From: Rhodococcus rhodnii
GTDB lineage: Bacteria; Actinomycetota; Actinomycetes; Mycobacteriales; Pseudonocardiaceae
Direction of reading: 5' to 3'
Length of the DNA: 64,000 bases
Assembly (NCBI GenBank): GCA_000720375.1
Contig: JOAA01000007.1
Coordinates: forward strand, 1 to 64,000
The notes under the pieces are model-generated. The model saw nothing but the letters and a program-made list of their open reading frames with translations. It made no database searches and was not told the DNA's origin. This document shows, in pieces, positions 52,795 to 62,118 of this stretch. Both the position numbers and the translations under genes were made by a program. How positions within the stretch are numbered: position 1 is the stretch's first letter; the number at the start of each line of letters is the position of its first letter.

Positions 52795-54548
52795 CTGCTG
52801 AAATCAGCCTGAACCCCTGGGCGACCCTCGATGACCTGTGGGGCATCGAGGTAGCCATGGAGGCGGTTGACGATCGCGCGTGGTCCTTGGCGTTCTACGG
52901 CCGGTGTTCCACCGAGGACAACCAGGACCCTGAGACTTCCTACGGCTGGCAGATCGGCAACGCTCGGAAGTTTGTTGAGCCGCTGGGTGGTGAGATCGTC
53001 GAAGACTTCTTCGACGTCGGCAAGTCCCGTTCTGTCCCTTGGGAACGACGCGACGAGGCTGGTCGACTGCTTGCCGCGTTGAAGGATCCGAACCGGAAGT
53101 GGAACGCGGTGGTTGTGGGCGAGGGGACTCGTTGCTGGTTCGGTAACCAGTTCTCGTTGATCGCTCCCAGGTTCGCCGCTTACGGGGTGGATCTGTGGGT
53201 CCCGGAGTTGGGCGGCAAGTACGACGCGCGCAACCCGTCGCACAAGATGCTGATGAGCGTTCTCGGCGGGATGAGTGAGTCGGAGCGGCAGCATGTTCAG
53301 GCGCGGGTCCGTGCAGCGATGGACTCGCAGGTCATCAACGAGGGGCGTCACCAGGGTGGCCGGGCGCCGTACGGGTACGTCGTGGTCGATGGTGGGCCGC
53401 ATCCGAACCCGAGGAAGGCGGCTGAGGGGTTTCGGCTGCGGGTGCTGGCGCTCGATGAACTCGGCGCCGAGGTGGTGCGGAGGATCTTCCGTGAGTACTT
53501 GAGTGGCAAGGGTGACCGGGCGATCGCGAAGGGGCTGAACGAAGACGGGATCTTGTGTCCGTCCGCGCGGCGGCCGGAGCAGAACCGGCATCGGCAGGCT
53601 GATGGCTGGCAGGGAAGTACGGTCCGGGCGATTCTGGAGAACCCGCGCTACACCGGCTACGCGTTCTTCGGTCGGTGGGCGCGGCAGGAGATGCTGCTCG
53701 ACCCGGATGACGTCAGCGCGGGGCACGTGATCCGGTTCAGGCGTGCCGCTCCGGAGAAGGTGGTGCGGTCGAGGCGACCGGCGCACCCGGAGATCGTGTC
53801 TGTTGAGGACTTCACTCGTGCACAGTTGAAGCGCCGGGCGAAGGGCGCGGGCGGCCTGCGGACGGCCAGGAAGTCCGAACGGGCAGGGCGGACGACGAAA
53901 CACACCTACCTGTTCCGAGGGCTGATCCGGTGCAGCGTGTGCAAGCGCAAAATGGAGGGCAGTCCGCGGGCACACGGGATGTACTACCGGTGTCCGGCGC
54001 GGACGCTGGCGCCGGGATCGCCCGCCCTTGCTGACCATCCGCCAACTGTGTACGTGCGTGAGGACCCGCTGTTGGAGGCGGTTAACGAGTGGCTCGGTGG
54101 GCTGTTCCATCCCAAGAACCGAGATCGCACCGCGCGGATGTTGGTTGGATCACAGGAGGAGACAACCACTTCAGGTGATCATGAGCTTGCCGCGAGGCGA
54201 CTCAAGGACGCAGAGGCCAAGCTTCGACGTTTCCAGGCGGCTATAGAGGCGGGTATCGACCCGTCGGCGCTGGTCGAGGTCATCAACCAGGCACAAGCCG
54301 AGAGAGCGGCAGCTAGGGCGGAACTCGACAACTCTCCGCCACCCGACGCGGTCACGGCTGCCGAGGTCTACGCGAGGCTGGATTCGATGGCCGACGTGGC
54401 CGACGTGCTGACTGGCAAGCGACCCGAGAAGTTGATCGAGCTCTACGACGACCTTGAGCTGAACCTCTTGTACGACAACGAAAAAGAGGCTGTCGATGTG
54501 ACAGCCTCTGTGCGGGTGAATAGTGCGTGTGTCCGAGGGGGGACTTGA
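52791..54548 (+). CDS. Large serine recombinase (integrase)
   Basis: A 585-residue site-specific recombinase. The resolvase domain has Ser40 in SLAFYGRCSTEDNQ. A recombinase domain follows, with the Arg-rich ARVRAAMDSQVINEGRHQGG and PYGYVV. The zinc ribbon is LIRCSVCKRKMEGS with MYYRCPARTL, and the long coiled coil includes ARRLKDAEAKLRRFQAAIEA. GTG 52791 overlaps the preceding stop and lies six bases before a GCTGAAATCAGC copy. The last codons run into the 3' end of tRNA-Leu, marking the attachment junction. Confidence 0.92.
   Translation: MTAEISLNPWATLDDLWGIEVAMEAVDDRAWSLAFYGRCSTEDNQDPETSYGWQIGNARKFVEPLGGEIVEDFFDVGKSRSVPWERRDEAGRLLAALKDPNRKWNAVVVGEGTRCWFGNQFSLIAPRFAAYGVDLWVPELGGKYDARNPSHKMLMSVLGGMSESERQHVQARVRAAMDSQVINEGRHQGGRAPYGYVVVDGGPHPNPRKAAEGFRLRVLALDELGAEVVRRIFREYLSGKGDRAIAKGLNEDGILCPSARRPEQNRHRQADGWQGSTVRAILENPRYTGYAFFGRWARQEMLLDPDDVSAGHVIRFRRAAPEKVVRSRRPAHPEIVSVEDFTRAQLKRRAKGAGGLRTARKSERAGRTTKHTYLFRGLIRCSVCKRKMEGSPRAHGMYYRCPARTLAPGSPALADHPPTVYVREDPLLEAVNEWLGGLFHPKNRDRTARMLVGSQEETTTSGDHELAARRLKDAEAKLRRFQAAIEAGIDPSALVEVINQAQAERAAARAELDNSPPPDAVTAAEVYARLDSMADVADVLTGKRPEKLIELYDDLELNLLYDNEKEAVDVTASVRVNSACVRGGT
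52797..52808. promoter_or_regulatory. GCTGAAATCAGC motif within the first codons of the integrase gene
   Basis: The fourth copy of the element-specific near-palindrome, at codons 3-6 of the integrase. A repressor bound here could block an internal integrase promoter or elongation. Confidence 0.45.
54480..54509 (-). terminator. Intrinsic terminator for the tRNA-Leu transcript
   Basis: On the minus strand AGAGGCTGTC and GACAGCCTCT form a perfect 10-bp stem around ACATC, followed by TTTTT. It lies just past the 3' end of tRNA-Leu, inside the last codons of the oppositely oriented integrase gene. The element therefore supplies the tRNA terminator. Confidence 0.8.
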
Positions 54549-54613
54549 ACCCCCACGCCCTTTACGGGCACTAGCACCTCAAGCTAGCGCGTCTGCCATT
54601 CCGCCACCCGGAC
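54530..54613 (-). tRNA. tRNA-Leu (anticodon GAG)
   Basis: A complete class II tRNA of 84 bases. It has acceptor GTCCGGG pairing with the 3' strand ending CGGAC and discriminator A, anticodon arm CTAGC TTGAGGT GCTAG with GAG, and a long variable arm (GCCCGTAAAGGGC). The T arm is GGGGG TTCAAGT CCCCC. No CCA is encoded. Its 3' end abuts the serine integrase gene, so it is the attachment site of the element to its left. Confidence 0.95.
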
Positions 54614-54709
54614 CTGCGTTCTTGCTGCAGTGGGCATAGCGTAGCGGATGGTTGATGATCATCCCAAATCGGGGGTCGGGTTTGGGGAAATCAGTGATAG
54701 GAAGGCCTT

Positions 54710-56059
54710 GTGACTGAGCAGTTGCCACCCACCACCACGCCTGACGTTCCGGGCACCGCTCTCGCCGAGGACGAGGCGGTGCGGCTCACCAGCGAGCTCA
54801 TCCGGATCGACACCACCAACACCGGTGATCCGGACACTCTTGTCGGTGAACGGGCTGCCGCTGAGTTCGTTGCCGCGCAGTTGGCTGAGGTTGGATACGA
54901 GACCACTTACGTCGAGTCTGGTGCTCCGGGGCGGGGCAATGTTGTCGCACGGCTTGCCGGCAGCGACCCCAGTCGCGGGGCTTTGCTGGTCCATGGGCAT
55001 CTTGATGTTGTTCCGGCCGATGCTTCCGAGTGGTCCGTTCACCCGTTCTCCGGCGCCGTCCAGGACGGGTATGTCTGGGGTCGCGGTGCCGTTGACATGA
55101 AGGACATGGTCGCGATGTCCCTGGCGCTCGCGAGGCGGCTCAAGCGGGACGGCATTCAGCCCAAACGGGACATCATCTTCGCCTTCCTCGCCGACGAAGA
55201 GGCCGGTGGGCACTTCGGCGCGCAGTGGCTGGTGGAGAACCGGCCTGAGCTCTTCGAGGGTGCTACCGAGGCGATTTCCGAGGTCGGGGGCTTTTCGATC
55301 ACCGTCAAGGACGGTGTCCGGGCCTACCTCATCGAGACCGCCGAGAAGGGCATCGCCTGGATGACCCTTCGGGCTCGGGGCCGTGCCGGGCATGGGTCGA
55401 TGATTCATGACGACAACGCTGTTACCAAACTCACTCAGGCAGTTTCTCGCCTTGGCACGCACCGGTTCCCGATTGTCCTCACCGACTCCGTCCGGGAGTT
55501 CCTGCAGGGCATCAGTGACATCACCGGACTCGCCTTCGACGAGGACGACCTCGAGGGGTCTGTCGCCAAACTGGGCAACATCGCGCGGATGATCGGCGCG
55601 ACGCTCCGTGACACGGCCAACCCCACCATGTTGAAGGCCGGGTACAAGTCCAATGTCATCCCGTCCATCGCCGAGGCCACTGTGGACTGCCGGATCCTTC
55701 CCGGGCGGCAGGTGGCTTTCGAACGCGAGCTCGACGAGATCCTTGGCCCCGACATCGAGCGGGAATGGGTTGGCTTGCCACCGCTGGAGACCACTTTCGA
55801 CGGTGCGCTCGTTGACCACATGACCGCGTCCATCCTCGCCGAGGACCCTGGCGCGAAGGCTCTTCCGTACATGCTTTCCGGTGGTACGGACGCCAAGTCG
55901 TTCGCGCAGCTGGGAATCCGGTGCTTTGGCTACGCTCCCCTGCGACTTCCCGCCGACCTGGACTTCTCCGCTCTCTTCCACGGCGTGGACGAGCGGGTTC
56001 CGGTCGACGCCCTCAAGTTCGGCACCCGCGTTCTGGACCGGTTCCTGCGCAACTGCTAA
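54710..56059 (+). CDS. M20-family metallopeptidase
   Basis: A 449-residue peptidase/deacylase. Metal ligands are visible: His in LLVHGHLDVVPAD, the bridging Asp in WGRGAVDMKDMV, the catalytic Glu pair in FLADEEAGGHFG, and a late His in FHGVDERVPVD. The lid domain includes RGRAGHGSMIHDDNAV. It resembles the ArgE/DapE/CPG2-like M20 branch that removes acyl or C-terminal groups. It is the first chromosomal gene to the right of the tRNA and appears monocistronic. Confidence 0.92.
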   Translation: MTEQLPPTTTPDVPGTALAEDEAVRLTSELIRIDTTNTGDPDTLVGERAAAEFVAAQLAEVGYETTYVESGAPGRGNVVARLAGSDPSRGALLVHGHLDVVPADASEWSVHPFSGAVQDGYVWGRGAVDMKDMVAMSLALARRLKRDGIQPKRDIIFAFLADEEAGGHFGAQWLVENRPELFEGATEAISEVGGFSITVKDGVRAYLIETAEKGIAWMTLRARGRAGHGSMIHDDNAVTKLTQAVSRLGTHRFPIVLTDSVREFLQGISDITGLAFDEDDLEGSVAKLGNIARMIGATLRDTANPTMLKAGYKSNVIPSIAEATVDCRILPGRQVAFERELDEILGPDIEREWVGLPPLETTFDGALVDHMTASILAEDPGAKALPYMLSGGTDAKSFAQLGIRCFGYAPLRLPADLDFSALFHGVDERVPVDALKFGTRVLDRFLRNC

Positions 56060-56107
56060 GGCGCCCTGGGTGGCTCGTTCGCGTGCCACCCAGGGTAATC
56101 TGCCCCG

Positions 56108-56809
56108 GTGACAAGCTCGTTCCGCCTCGGATACGTGCCAGGAGCGACGCCTGCCAAGTGGGCTCGCGTCTGGGCCGAGCGAGAGCCCGACGTCCCGCTC
56201 GAGCTCGTCAACGTCGCCGCGGCCGAAGCTGCCGACCTGGTTCGCAACGGCGACGTGGACGCTGCACTGCTCCGGCTGCCGACTGACCGGACCGGGCTGC
56301 ACGCCATTCCGCTCTACACCGAGACGACCGTCGTCGTCATCCCGAAGGACCACCTGATCGCGGCCGTCGACGAGGTGTCCACTGAGGACTTGGCTGACCA
56401 GATTGTGTTGCATCCCCTTGATGACACGCTTGACTGGGAGCGGCAGCCGGGACAGCCGGCGTACGAGCGGCCTGCCAGCACGGCGGATGCCGTCGAATTG
56501 GTGGCGGCGGGCATCGGCGTGCTGGTGGTGCCGCAATCCCTGGCTCGGCTGCATCACCGCAGGGATCTGACGTACCGGCCGGTCACTGACGCGCCTGAGT
56601 CCCGCGTCGTTCTGTCGTGGCTGGAGGACGAAACCACTGACCTGATGGAGCAGTTCATCGGGATCGTCCGTGGCCGCACGGTCAACAGCACGCGCGGGCG
56701 TCAGCAGGTCCAGCCTCAACCGAAACGCACCGCCCAGCCGCGAAAATCCACGGCACGCGGCAACCAGCGGCGCACGTCGTCGAAGGGCAAGCCGCGTCGG
56801 CGTTCATAA
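56108..56809 (+). CDS. LysR substrate-binding-domain protein without DNA-binding domain
   Basis: A 233-residue protein beginning at GTG 56108. It has only the periplasmic-binding-like effector domain of LysR regulators: FRLGYVPGATPAKWARVWAE, AADLVRNGDVDAALLRLP, TTVVVIPKDH, VELVAAGIGVLVVPQSLARL. The helix-turn-helix is absent. A strongly basic tail follows (PKRTAQPRKSTARGNQRRTS, KGKPRRRS), which may bind nucleic acid instead. It is 48 bases after the peptidase gene. Confidence 0.85.
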   Translation: MTSSFRLGYVPGATPAKWARVWAEREPDVPLELVNVAAAEAADLVRNGDVDAALLRLPTDRTGLHAIPLYTETTVVVIPKDHLIAAVDEVSTEDLADQIVLHPLDDTLDWERQPGQPAYERPASTADAVELVAAGIGVLVVPQSLARLHHRRDLTYRPVTDAPESRVVLSWLEDETTDLMEQFIGIVRGRTVNSTRGRQQVQPQPKRTAQPRKSTARGNQRRTSSKGKPRRRS

Positions 56810-56924
56810 CGCGAATGATCATGTCCGAAAATCGGGCGAACTCGATCAATCGGGACGTCTTGACTTCCGCCGGGTAATAAGACCAGTATTTATTGGTGTA
56901 ACTGCGCGGACGCGGAGGTCGACG

Positions 56925-57437
56925 ATGACCGACGAACTGCACCAAGCGAAACGTCCGGTGAGCGCGGCGCTGGCCGGCCCGTACGGACACCCGTTTCATC
57001 CGATCCTGGTGACTGTCCCGATTGGCGCGTGGGTGGCCAGTCTGGTGTTCGACGTCGCCTCGCAGTTCGTCAGCGCCCCCGGCTTCCTGGCGATGGGCTC
57101 GGTATGGCTGATCGGTATCGGAGTCGTCGGCGCGCTGGCCGCGGCGATGATCGGATTGTTGGACCTGTTGGCGATTCCACGGGGCACCGCGGCGTTCCGG
57201 ACCGGTCTCGTCCACATGGGACTGAATCTTGCCGTCACGGTCGCGTACGTGGGCGGTTTCTTCTGGCGGCAGAACAGTTACGGCCAAGCTGACGCGGTCG
57301 CGCTCGGCCCCTTGCTGCTCTCGGCGGTGAGTCTGGCCGTGCTCGCCGTATCGGGCTATTTGGGCGGCAAACTCGCTTACCACTACGGGGTACGCGTGGC
57401 CGACGAGACCACCCAGGCCGCGGGTTACCGGCGCTGA
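56925..57437 (+). CDS. DUF2231-family membrane protein
   Basis: A 170-residue protein with four membrane helices. The N-terminal signature GHPFHPILVTVPIGAWVASL is typical of DUF2231, followed by WLIGIGVVGALAAAMIGLLD, MGLNLAVTVAYVGGFFW and LGPLLLSAVSLAVLAVSGYL. It ends with a short tail beginning YHYGVRV. GGAGG precedes ATG 56925. Function is unknown; many relatives sit next to redox or haem genes. Confidence 0.88.
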   Translation: MTDELHQAKRPVSAALAGPYGHPFHPILVTVPIGAWVASLVFDVASQFVSAPGFLAMGSVWLIGIGVVGALAAAMIGLLDLLAIPRGTAAFRTGLVHMGLNLAVTVAYVGGFFWRQNSYGQADAVALGPLLLSAVSLAVLAVSGYLGGKLAYHYGVRVADETTQAAGYRR

Positions 57438-58056
57438 TTCCCTCCCACCGCAAGAGGAGGCCGATCATGAACATCGCGGCACTGGTCACGTGCGGGTGAT
57501 CACTGCCATCGGCGGAAGTTCCTAGTGCTTTGGAAGGTCACGCAACAGCGTGACGTCACGCATCGGAGATCGGCCTCCACGCGTACGACAGGGCCACGGA
57601 AGTCTGCGCCGGCGTGGAGGGCAAGGACACCATGAACCAGGCCAAAGCGGCACTGCGATAAGGAAGCCCGGTCACTGACCGCGCCTCCGCCTCGACGGCC
57701 CCGGACGCCCGGGGCCCGTCAACCAAGCGACGACCCTGATCGCCGACGTGCGCAGAACCCGGTGACAAAGCCAGTAGACCGTCCACTCAAGATCCGCTAC
57801 AGTTCCCCCGACATCTGCGCCGCCATCCCGTTGCGGTGCACCGCGACTAGAAGGGGGCCGGCCGTGTTCCGTCACGAAGCCGTTGTCCTCCAGTCGCGGT
57901 ACGAGGTGATCCTGATGTCTTCGCGTGCCCGGTGCCGGCTGCGCGGCCGCCACCGGACTCGGTGACGAACACCCTGCGCTGTTGAGCTTCGCGCGGGTCG
58001 ATGTCCCGTGAATCGCGCCGACATGTTCTCCGATCACCCCGAAAGGGCAATGTGCC
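57438..58056. other. Intergenic region without a supported gene
   Basis: About 620 bases. A ten-codon frame at about 57466 (MNIAALVTCG) follows a good ribosome site, and a scrap (EIGLHAYDRATEVCAGVEGK) at about 57565-57660 may be a gene remnant. GTCACG/CGTGAC elements cluster at 57537-57560, including the palindrome CGTGACGTCACG. The promoter of the EF-G-like gene should lie at the right end. Confidence 0.4.
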
Positions 58057-60078
58057 GTGCGTACCACCATCCGGAACCTGGGCATTCTCGCTCACGTCGA
58101 CGCAGGCAAGACCACTCTCACCGAACGGATCCTCTATGCGACAGGCACGACGCACAAACGCGGCGAGGTCCACGACGGCACGACCGTCACCGACTTCGAT
58201 TCCCAGGAACGTGAGCGCGGCATAACCATCTTCGCCGCCGCTGTCAGCTGCGCCTGGGACGGTCATCGCATCAACCTGATCGACACACCCGGCCACGTCG
58301 ACTTTTCCGACGAGGTGGAGCGCTCGCTGCGCGTCCTGGACGGCGCCATCGTGGTGTTCGACGCCGTGGCAGGCGTTGAACCGCAAAGCGAATCGGTGTG
58401 GCGGCAGGCGGATCGCAATGGTGTGCCGCGGATCGCGTTCGTCAACAAGATGGACCGCGTTGGCGCCGACCTCGATGCGGCTGTGTCGTCGATTCGCGAG
58501 CGGCTGCATCCGGTACCGCTCGTGGTGCATCTGCCGATCGGCAGCGAAAACGAGTTCACCGGTGTGGTCGATCTGCTTGAGATGCGCGCACTGTCCTGGA
58601 TGGACGGTCATCTTGTTGACACCCCCGTGCCGGACGTGCTGCGGGAGGAAGCCCAACGGCGCCGTCACATGCTGGAAGAGGCGGTGGCGGAACGTCATTC
58701 GGCGGCGATGGCCGAGTTCTGCACAGATTCGGAGATCTCCCCTGCCACGCTGGCGGCCGCGTTGCGCGACCTGACTCACAGTGGCGAGGGTCTGGTCGTG
58801 TTGTGCGGCTCGGCTTACCGCAACCGCGGGATCGAGCCGTTGCTGGCAGCGGTTGTCGCGTACCTGCCGTCACCACTGGATGTGCCACCAGTGCAAGGCA
58901 TCCAGGACGGCGTGACGCGAGAACGGCCTACCGATCCGGCGGAACCGTTCGCTGCTTTGGTGTTCAAGGTTGTTGCGACGACCACCGGGCGGTTGACGTA
59001 TCTGCGTGTGTACTCAGGGACGATCCGGAAAGGAGCGACAGTGCTGGACGTCGGGGCGACGCGTACCGAACGGGTTGCCCGGATCCTGCGGGTGCATGCC
59101 GACCGGCAGACCGAAGTGGACCACGCGACGGCAGGCGACATTGTCGCCGTTGTCGGGCCGAAAACGGCTCGTGTCGGTGCCAGCCTCTGCGATCCCGCAG
59201 CGCCTCTGCTGCTCGAACCGCCGCGGGTTGCCGATCCGGTTGTCTCCGTGGCGGTCGAGGCACGCAGGTCCATCGACACCGACAAGGTGGCGACGGCGTT
59301 GGCGCAATTGGCCGAAGAGGACCCGTCGCTGACAGTACGGACTGATCCGGAGACGGGCCAGACTGTGTTGTCCGGCATGGGCGAACTGCACCTGGAGGTC
59401 TCGGTGGAGAAGATCCGCCGGAACCGTGGTGTGGAAATCGCCGTTGGCCGGCCTAAGGTCGCGTACCGGGAGACGGTCGAGCGTGGCGTGTCCGGATTGG
59501 TCTATCGGCACGTCAAGCAGGACGGTGGAGCCGGTCAGTTCGCTCATGTCGTGCTCGACGTCCAACGGTCGGACACAGCGGACTTCGTGTTCGAGTCCAC
59601 TGTGGTCGGTGGGCATGTGCCGCGCGAGTATGTCCGGGCGGTCGAGGCCAGCTGCCGCGACGCCTTGTCCGAGGGTCCCCTCGGCGGGCATCCGGTCACC
59701 GGGCTGCGGGTCACGTTGACCGATGGCGCGACCCATTCGAAGGATTCGTCGGAAATGGCGTTCCGGACGGCTGGGCGGCTCGGGCTCCGCGAGGCATTGC
59801 GCGCGTGCGTGATGACCCTCCTGGAGCCGGTGTCCGAGGTCACGGTCACGGTTGCCGAGGACGCCGTGGGCGGCGTGCTCGGTGACTTGGCGACGCGCCG
59901 CGGCCGGGTCACCGCGTCGGTCACGCGCGCGAAAACGGTGATAATCACCGCGACCGTGCCGTTGGCCGAACTGTTCGGCTACGCGGACCGCCTGCGTAGC
60001 CGCACCCAGGGCCGTGGAACCTTCACGGCCGAACCGGCGGGCTACGCCCCGGCACCAGCCAGGGTCGCGGTCAGCTGA
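58057..60078 (+). CDS. EF-G/TetM-like translational GTPase
   Basis: A 673-residue GTPase. G1 is [10 protein letters not shown] (residues 12-21), G3 is [10 protein letters not shown] and G4 is FVNKMDRVG. The later domains are complete, with [15 protein letters not shown] (domain III) and a domain V region ([35 protein letters not shown]). It is slightly shorter than EF-G (about 700) and is a second EF-G-like or ribosomal-protection-type protein, not the housekeeping copy. It may give tolerance to tetracycline-type drugs or assist recycling. GTG 58057 has GAAAGGG upstream. Confidence 0.88.
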   Translation: MRTTIRNLGILAHVDAGKTTLTERILYATGTTHKRGEVHDGTTVTDFDSQERERGITIFAAAVSCAWDGHRINLIDTPGHVDFSDEVERSLRVLDGAIVVFDAVAGVEPQSESVWRQADRNGVPRIAFVNKMDRVGADLDAAVSSIRERLHPVPLVVHLPIGSENEFTGVVDLLEMRALSWMDGHLVDTPVPDVLREEAQRRRHMLEEAVAERHSAAMAEFCTDSEISPATLAAALRDLTHSGEGLVVLCGSAYRNRGIEPLLAAVVAYLPSPLDVPPVQGIQDGVTRERPTDPAEPFAALVFKVVATTTGRLTYLRVYSGTIRKGATVLDVGATRTERVARILRVHADRQTEVDHATAGDIVAVVGPKTARVGASLCDPAAPLLLEPPRVADPVVSVAVEARRSIDTDKVATALAQLAEEDPSLTVRTDPETGQTVLSGMGELHLEVSVEKIRRNRGVEIAVGRPKVAYRETVERGVSGLVYRHVKQDGGAGQFAHVVLDVQRSDTADFVFESTVVGGHVPREYVRAVEASCRDALSEGPLGGHPVTGLRVTLTDGATHSKDSSEMAFRTAGRLGLREALRACVMTLLEPVSEVTVTVAEDAVGGVLGDLATRRGRVTASVTRAKTVIITATVPLAELFGYADRLRSRTQGRGTFTAEPAGYAPAPARVAVS

Positions 60079-60086
60079 GCACAAAC

Positions 60087-60130
60087 CTCGTGAGTGTTTT
60101 GCCGGGTCTAACCGGCAAAACACTCACGAG
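60087..60130. terminator. Strong bidirectional terminator-like hairpin
   Basis: CTCGTGAGTGTTTTGCCGG (60087-60105) and CCGGCAAAACACTCACGAG (60112-60130) pair perfectly over 19 bp around a six-base loop. The hairpin begins nine bases after the EF-G-like stop. The next gene is convergent, so it can serve both sides. Confidence 0.85.
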
Positions 60131-60312
60131 ACAGGCCGCAATGACCCGCTGGCCAAGGTCGATGTTCTCCCGCAGCCCGAGCACATCGACCTCCGTGGAC
60201 GATCCAAAGTCGACGGTCAGCATGCGGTGTTCGACGGCCCGGTGATCGGCCAGCCACTACAGGATCGGTTCAGCGAAGTAGCGACATACTCAGTACATGG
60301 TGACGGCCTGTG

Positions 60313-62118
60313 TCACCGGTCGCGGCGCTCGCAGTACCTTTGGACGTCCGCGGCGCCGCATGCGAAGTAGTCCGGCTGCTTCCCGCCGTCCTCGGTTTCT
60401 TGCTGAGCTTCGAGCAGGAAGTATTTCAGGTAGTCGATGAACGCCTCTGCCAGCGAACCGTTCTTCGGTTGGCCGTGACTGTAGACGTACTCGACCGTCC
60501 AAAATGGATATCCGGCGCGAATGCCCTCCATGTCCGCGTTCCGGCCGTCCAGCTTCAGCGCCTTCACCCCGTCGGTGCGGCTGACATCGCCCATATCCGC
60601 GTAGCCAACGGCGAAACGCACCGCTGCAGTGCGGTTCAGCACGTCCGTGGTGGTGCTGCGGACGCACACGATGGCATCGGCATCGTCGGCGCCCGGCCGC
60701 CGGGCCTCGCAGGTGTCCGAGCTCGGCTCGGCTTGTTTGTCCCCCGGCCACAGCACGTGCTCTTGCAGGGTGCGCCGGGTTCCGGAGTCGTCTGGGCGGA
60801 CGACCACTCGGACCTCGTCGTTGAAATGGCTGCGGTCGCCGGTGATCTCGCTCCACGCACTCACCTGGCCGGTGAAGATGTTCCTGGCCTGTTGCCGGCT
60901 GATCCCGTCAACGCGCGCCTCGTTGTTCCTGTTGTTCACCACGAACGTGAACGGAACGACAGCGACCGGGTGTGGCACCAACCCGGCGAATTCGCTCGAC
61001 GCCTTTCCGTCGGATAGCGCGAGGCGATTCGGCCGTTCGCTCTCTGGAGCATCGTGCAGCCGCTGCACGCCCAGCCCGCTCCCTGGTGTGCTCACGTCGA
61101 TAGTCGAGCCGCGGCAGTACGTTTGGTATTCGGTGGCCGCCCTGATCGCTGCCGGTCCGAACGCGCTCGAGCCTTCCACGGTCAGCCTTCCCGGCACGCA
61201 GACCAGGCCTTCCGGAAGCGGCGCGAACCTGACGTTGTTGATCAGCAACACGACCGCGAGCATTCCGGCCGCGAGCGTGGTCACGCCGACCCCGGCGACC
61301 GTGCGTCGCCTGATCCATGGAATGTTCGACTCCGGCGTGATCCGTCCCTTGTCCAGCTGCCCCTCGACGTGCACCGCATACCGCTCGCCGCGCTTCGTGC
61401 CGGACAGCAGGACCATCAGGTAGACCGAATCGTCCGGCGCGAGCCGCACCTTGGGCAGGGTGATGAAGTCCGTATCGGCTTTGCTCTCGAAATCCGGGTG
61501 TTTGGCCACGGCGTCCTGTAGCGGCGGAGGGTCGGAGGCGGTGACGTCGACGCTGCGCACCCGGCGGCCGGGAAACCGCAGCGTCAGCGGCGTGATGTAG
61601 TCCTCCGGCGTGATCACGGCGCCGCCCAGGTTCTTGATGCGCACCACCACCACTCCGGGATCCTCGACGGCGGCGGCGTCCGGGCCGGTGAACTTGAGTC
61701 TCTCGCCGGCATCGGGCGAGAACCGCGTGTTGATCCTGACCCGGCAGGACAACACCTTCGCTCGCTTCTCACGCACCCGCATCCAGAGCGTCGTGGCCCC
61801 GGCCAGCACGGCCACCACGGCCAGGACGATCACGCCGGTGTTCTCAAAGGCGGCCGCCGCGATCGACTCGCGAAGCACGATCACGACGACGACGATCACG
61901 GCCACCACGGCCAGGAACAGCAGCCATCCGCGCCGGCGCCGGGAGGCCGCGGGGACAGAGTGCCCGCGCTGCGGGACCGCTTGGTTGATGCGCCGCACGG
62001 ACTCGGCCACCTGCCGCTCGATCCATTCGGCCGAGCGATCGGGATACGCATCCCGCAGGAATTCGCGGCTTAGGTCAGCGGTGGAGGTGTCGAGCGAGTT
62101 CGGATCGTTCAGGCTCAT
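60313..62118 (-). CDS. Membrane-anchored phosphate-binding (PstS-like) domain protein
   Basis: A 601-residue protein. A cytoplasmic N-terminus is followed by two membrane helices at about 68-110 (GWLLFLAVVAVIVVVVIVLR, TGVIVLAVVAVLAGATTLWM), a beta-rich domain, and another helix at about 275-295. The C-terminal 290 residues form a PstS-type binding fold: LTVEGSSAFGPAAIRAATEY, STPGSGLGVQRLHDAP, AVVPFTFVVNN, RPDDSGTRRTLQEHVL. No transporter genes adjoin it, so a sensing role is more likely than uptake. It overlaps its upstream partner by ATGA. Confidence 0.75.
   Translation of the reverse strand: MSLNDPNSLDTSTADLSREFLRDAYPDRSAEWIERQVAESVRRINQAVPQRGHSVPAASRRRRGWLLFLAVVAVIVVVVIVLRESIAAAAFENTGVIVLAVVAVLAGATTLWMRVREKRAKVLSCRVRINTRFSPDAGERLKFTGPDAAAVEDPGVVVVRIKNLGGAVITPEDYITPLTLRFPGRRVRSVDVTASDPPPLQDAVAKHPDFESKADTDFITLPKVRLAPDDSVYLMVLLSGTKRGERYAVHVEGQLDKGRITPESNIPWIRRRTVAGVGVTTLAAGMLAVVLLINNVRFAPLPEGLVCVPGRLTVEGSSAFGPAAIRAATEYQTYCRGSTIDVSTPGSGLGVQRLHDAPESERPNRLALSDGKASSEFAGLVPHPVAVVPFTFVVNNRNNEARVDGISRQQARNIFTGQVSAWSEITGDRSHFNDEVRVVVRPDDSGTRRTLQEHVLWPGDKQAEPSSDTCEARRPGADDADAIVCVRSTTTDVLNRTAAVRFAVGYADMGDVSRTDGVKALKLDGRNADMEGIRAGYPFWTVEYVYSHGQPKNGSLAEAFIDYLKYFLLEAQQETEDGGKQPDYFACGAADVQRYCERRDR

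Larger units (their letters stand above)
43119..54548. mobile_element. Integrative element inserted at tRNA-Leu(GAG)
   Basis: The element ends where the serine integrase gene runs into the 3' end of tRNA-Leu. It contains XRE regulators, two HTH/Nudix-like paralogs, WhiB, DUF2637, TraB/FtsK and the integrase, as in actinomycete integrative and conjugative elements. A 12-base motif repeated four times (44764, 45022, 49072, 52797) occurs only here as far as I could see. The left boundary is uncertain and may lie anywhere between the tRNA-like gene and 43.1 kb, or further left. Confidence 0.6.

Noticed and set aside
52593..54110. A 505-codon minus-strand frame opposite the serine integrase
   Set aside because: The plus strand carries the recombinase with its serine and zinc-ribbon motifs; the antisense frame has none.
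54530..54613. tRNA-Leu as a truncated pseudo-tRNA at an att site
   Set aside because: All stems, the long variable arm and discriminator A are complete, so the gene is functional.
54659..56719. A 686-codon minus-strand open frame
   Set aside because: Antisense to the M20 peptidase and LysR-domain genes, whose catalytic motifs are plain.
57537..57560. GTCACG cluster as part of the 37-kb operator family
   Set aside because: The spacing and orientation (inverted, 18 bases) differ from the 12-base direct units, so it may be chance in GC-rich DNA.
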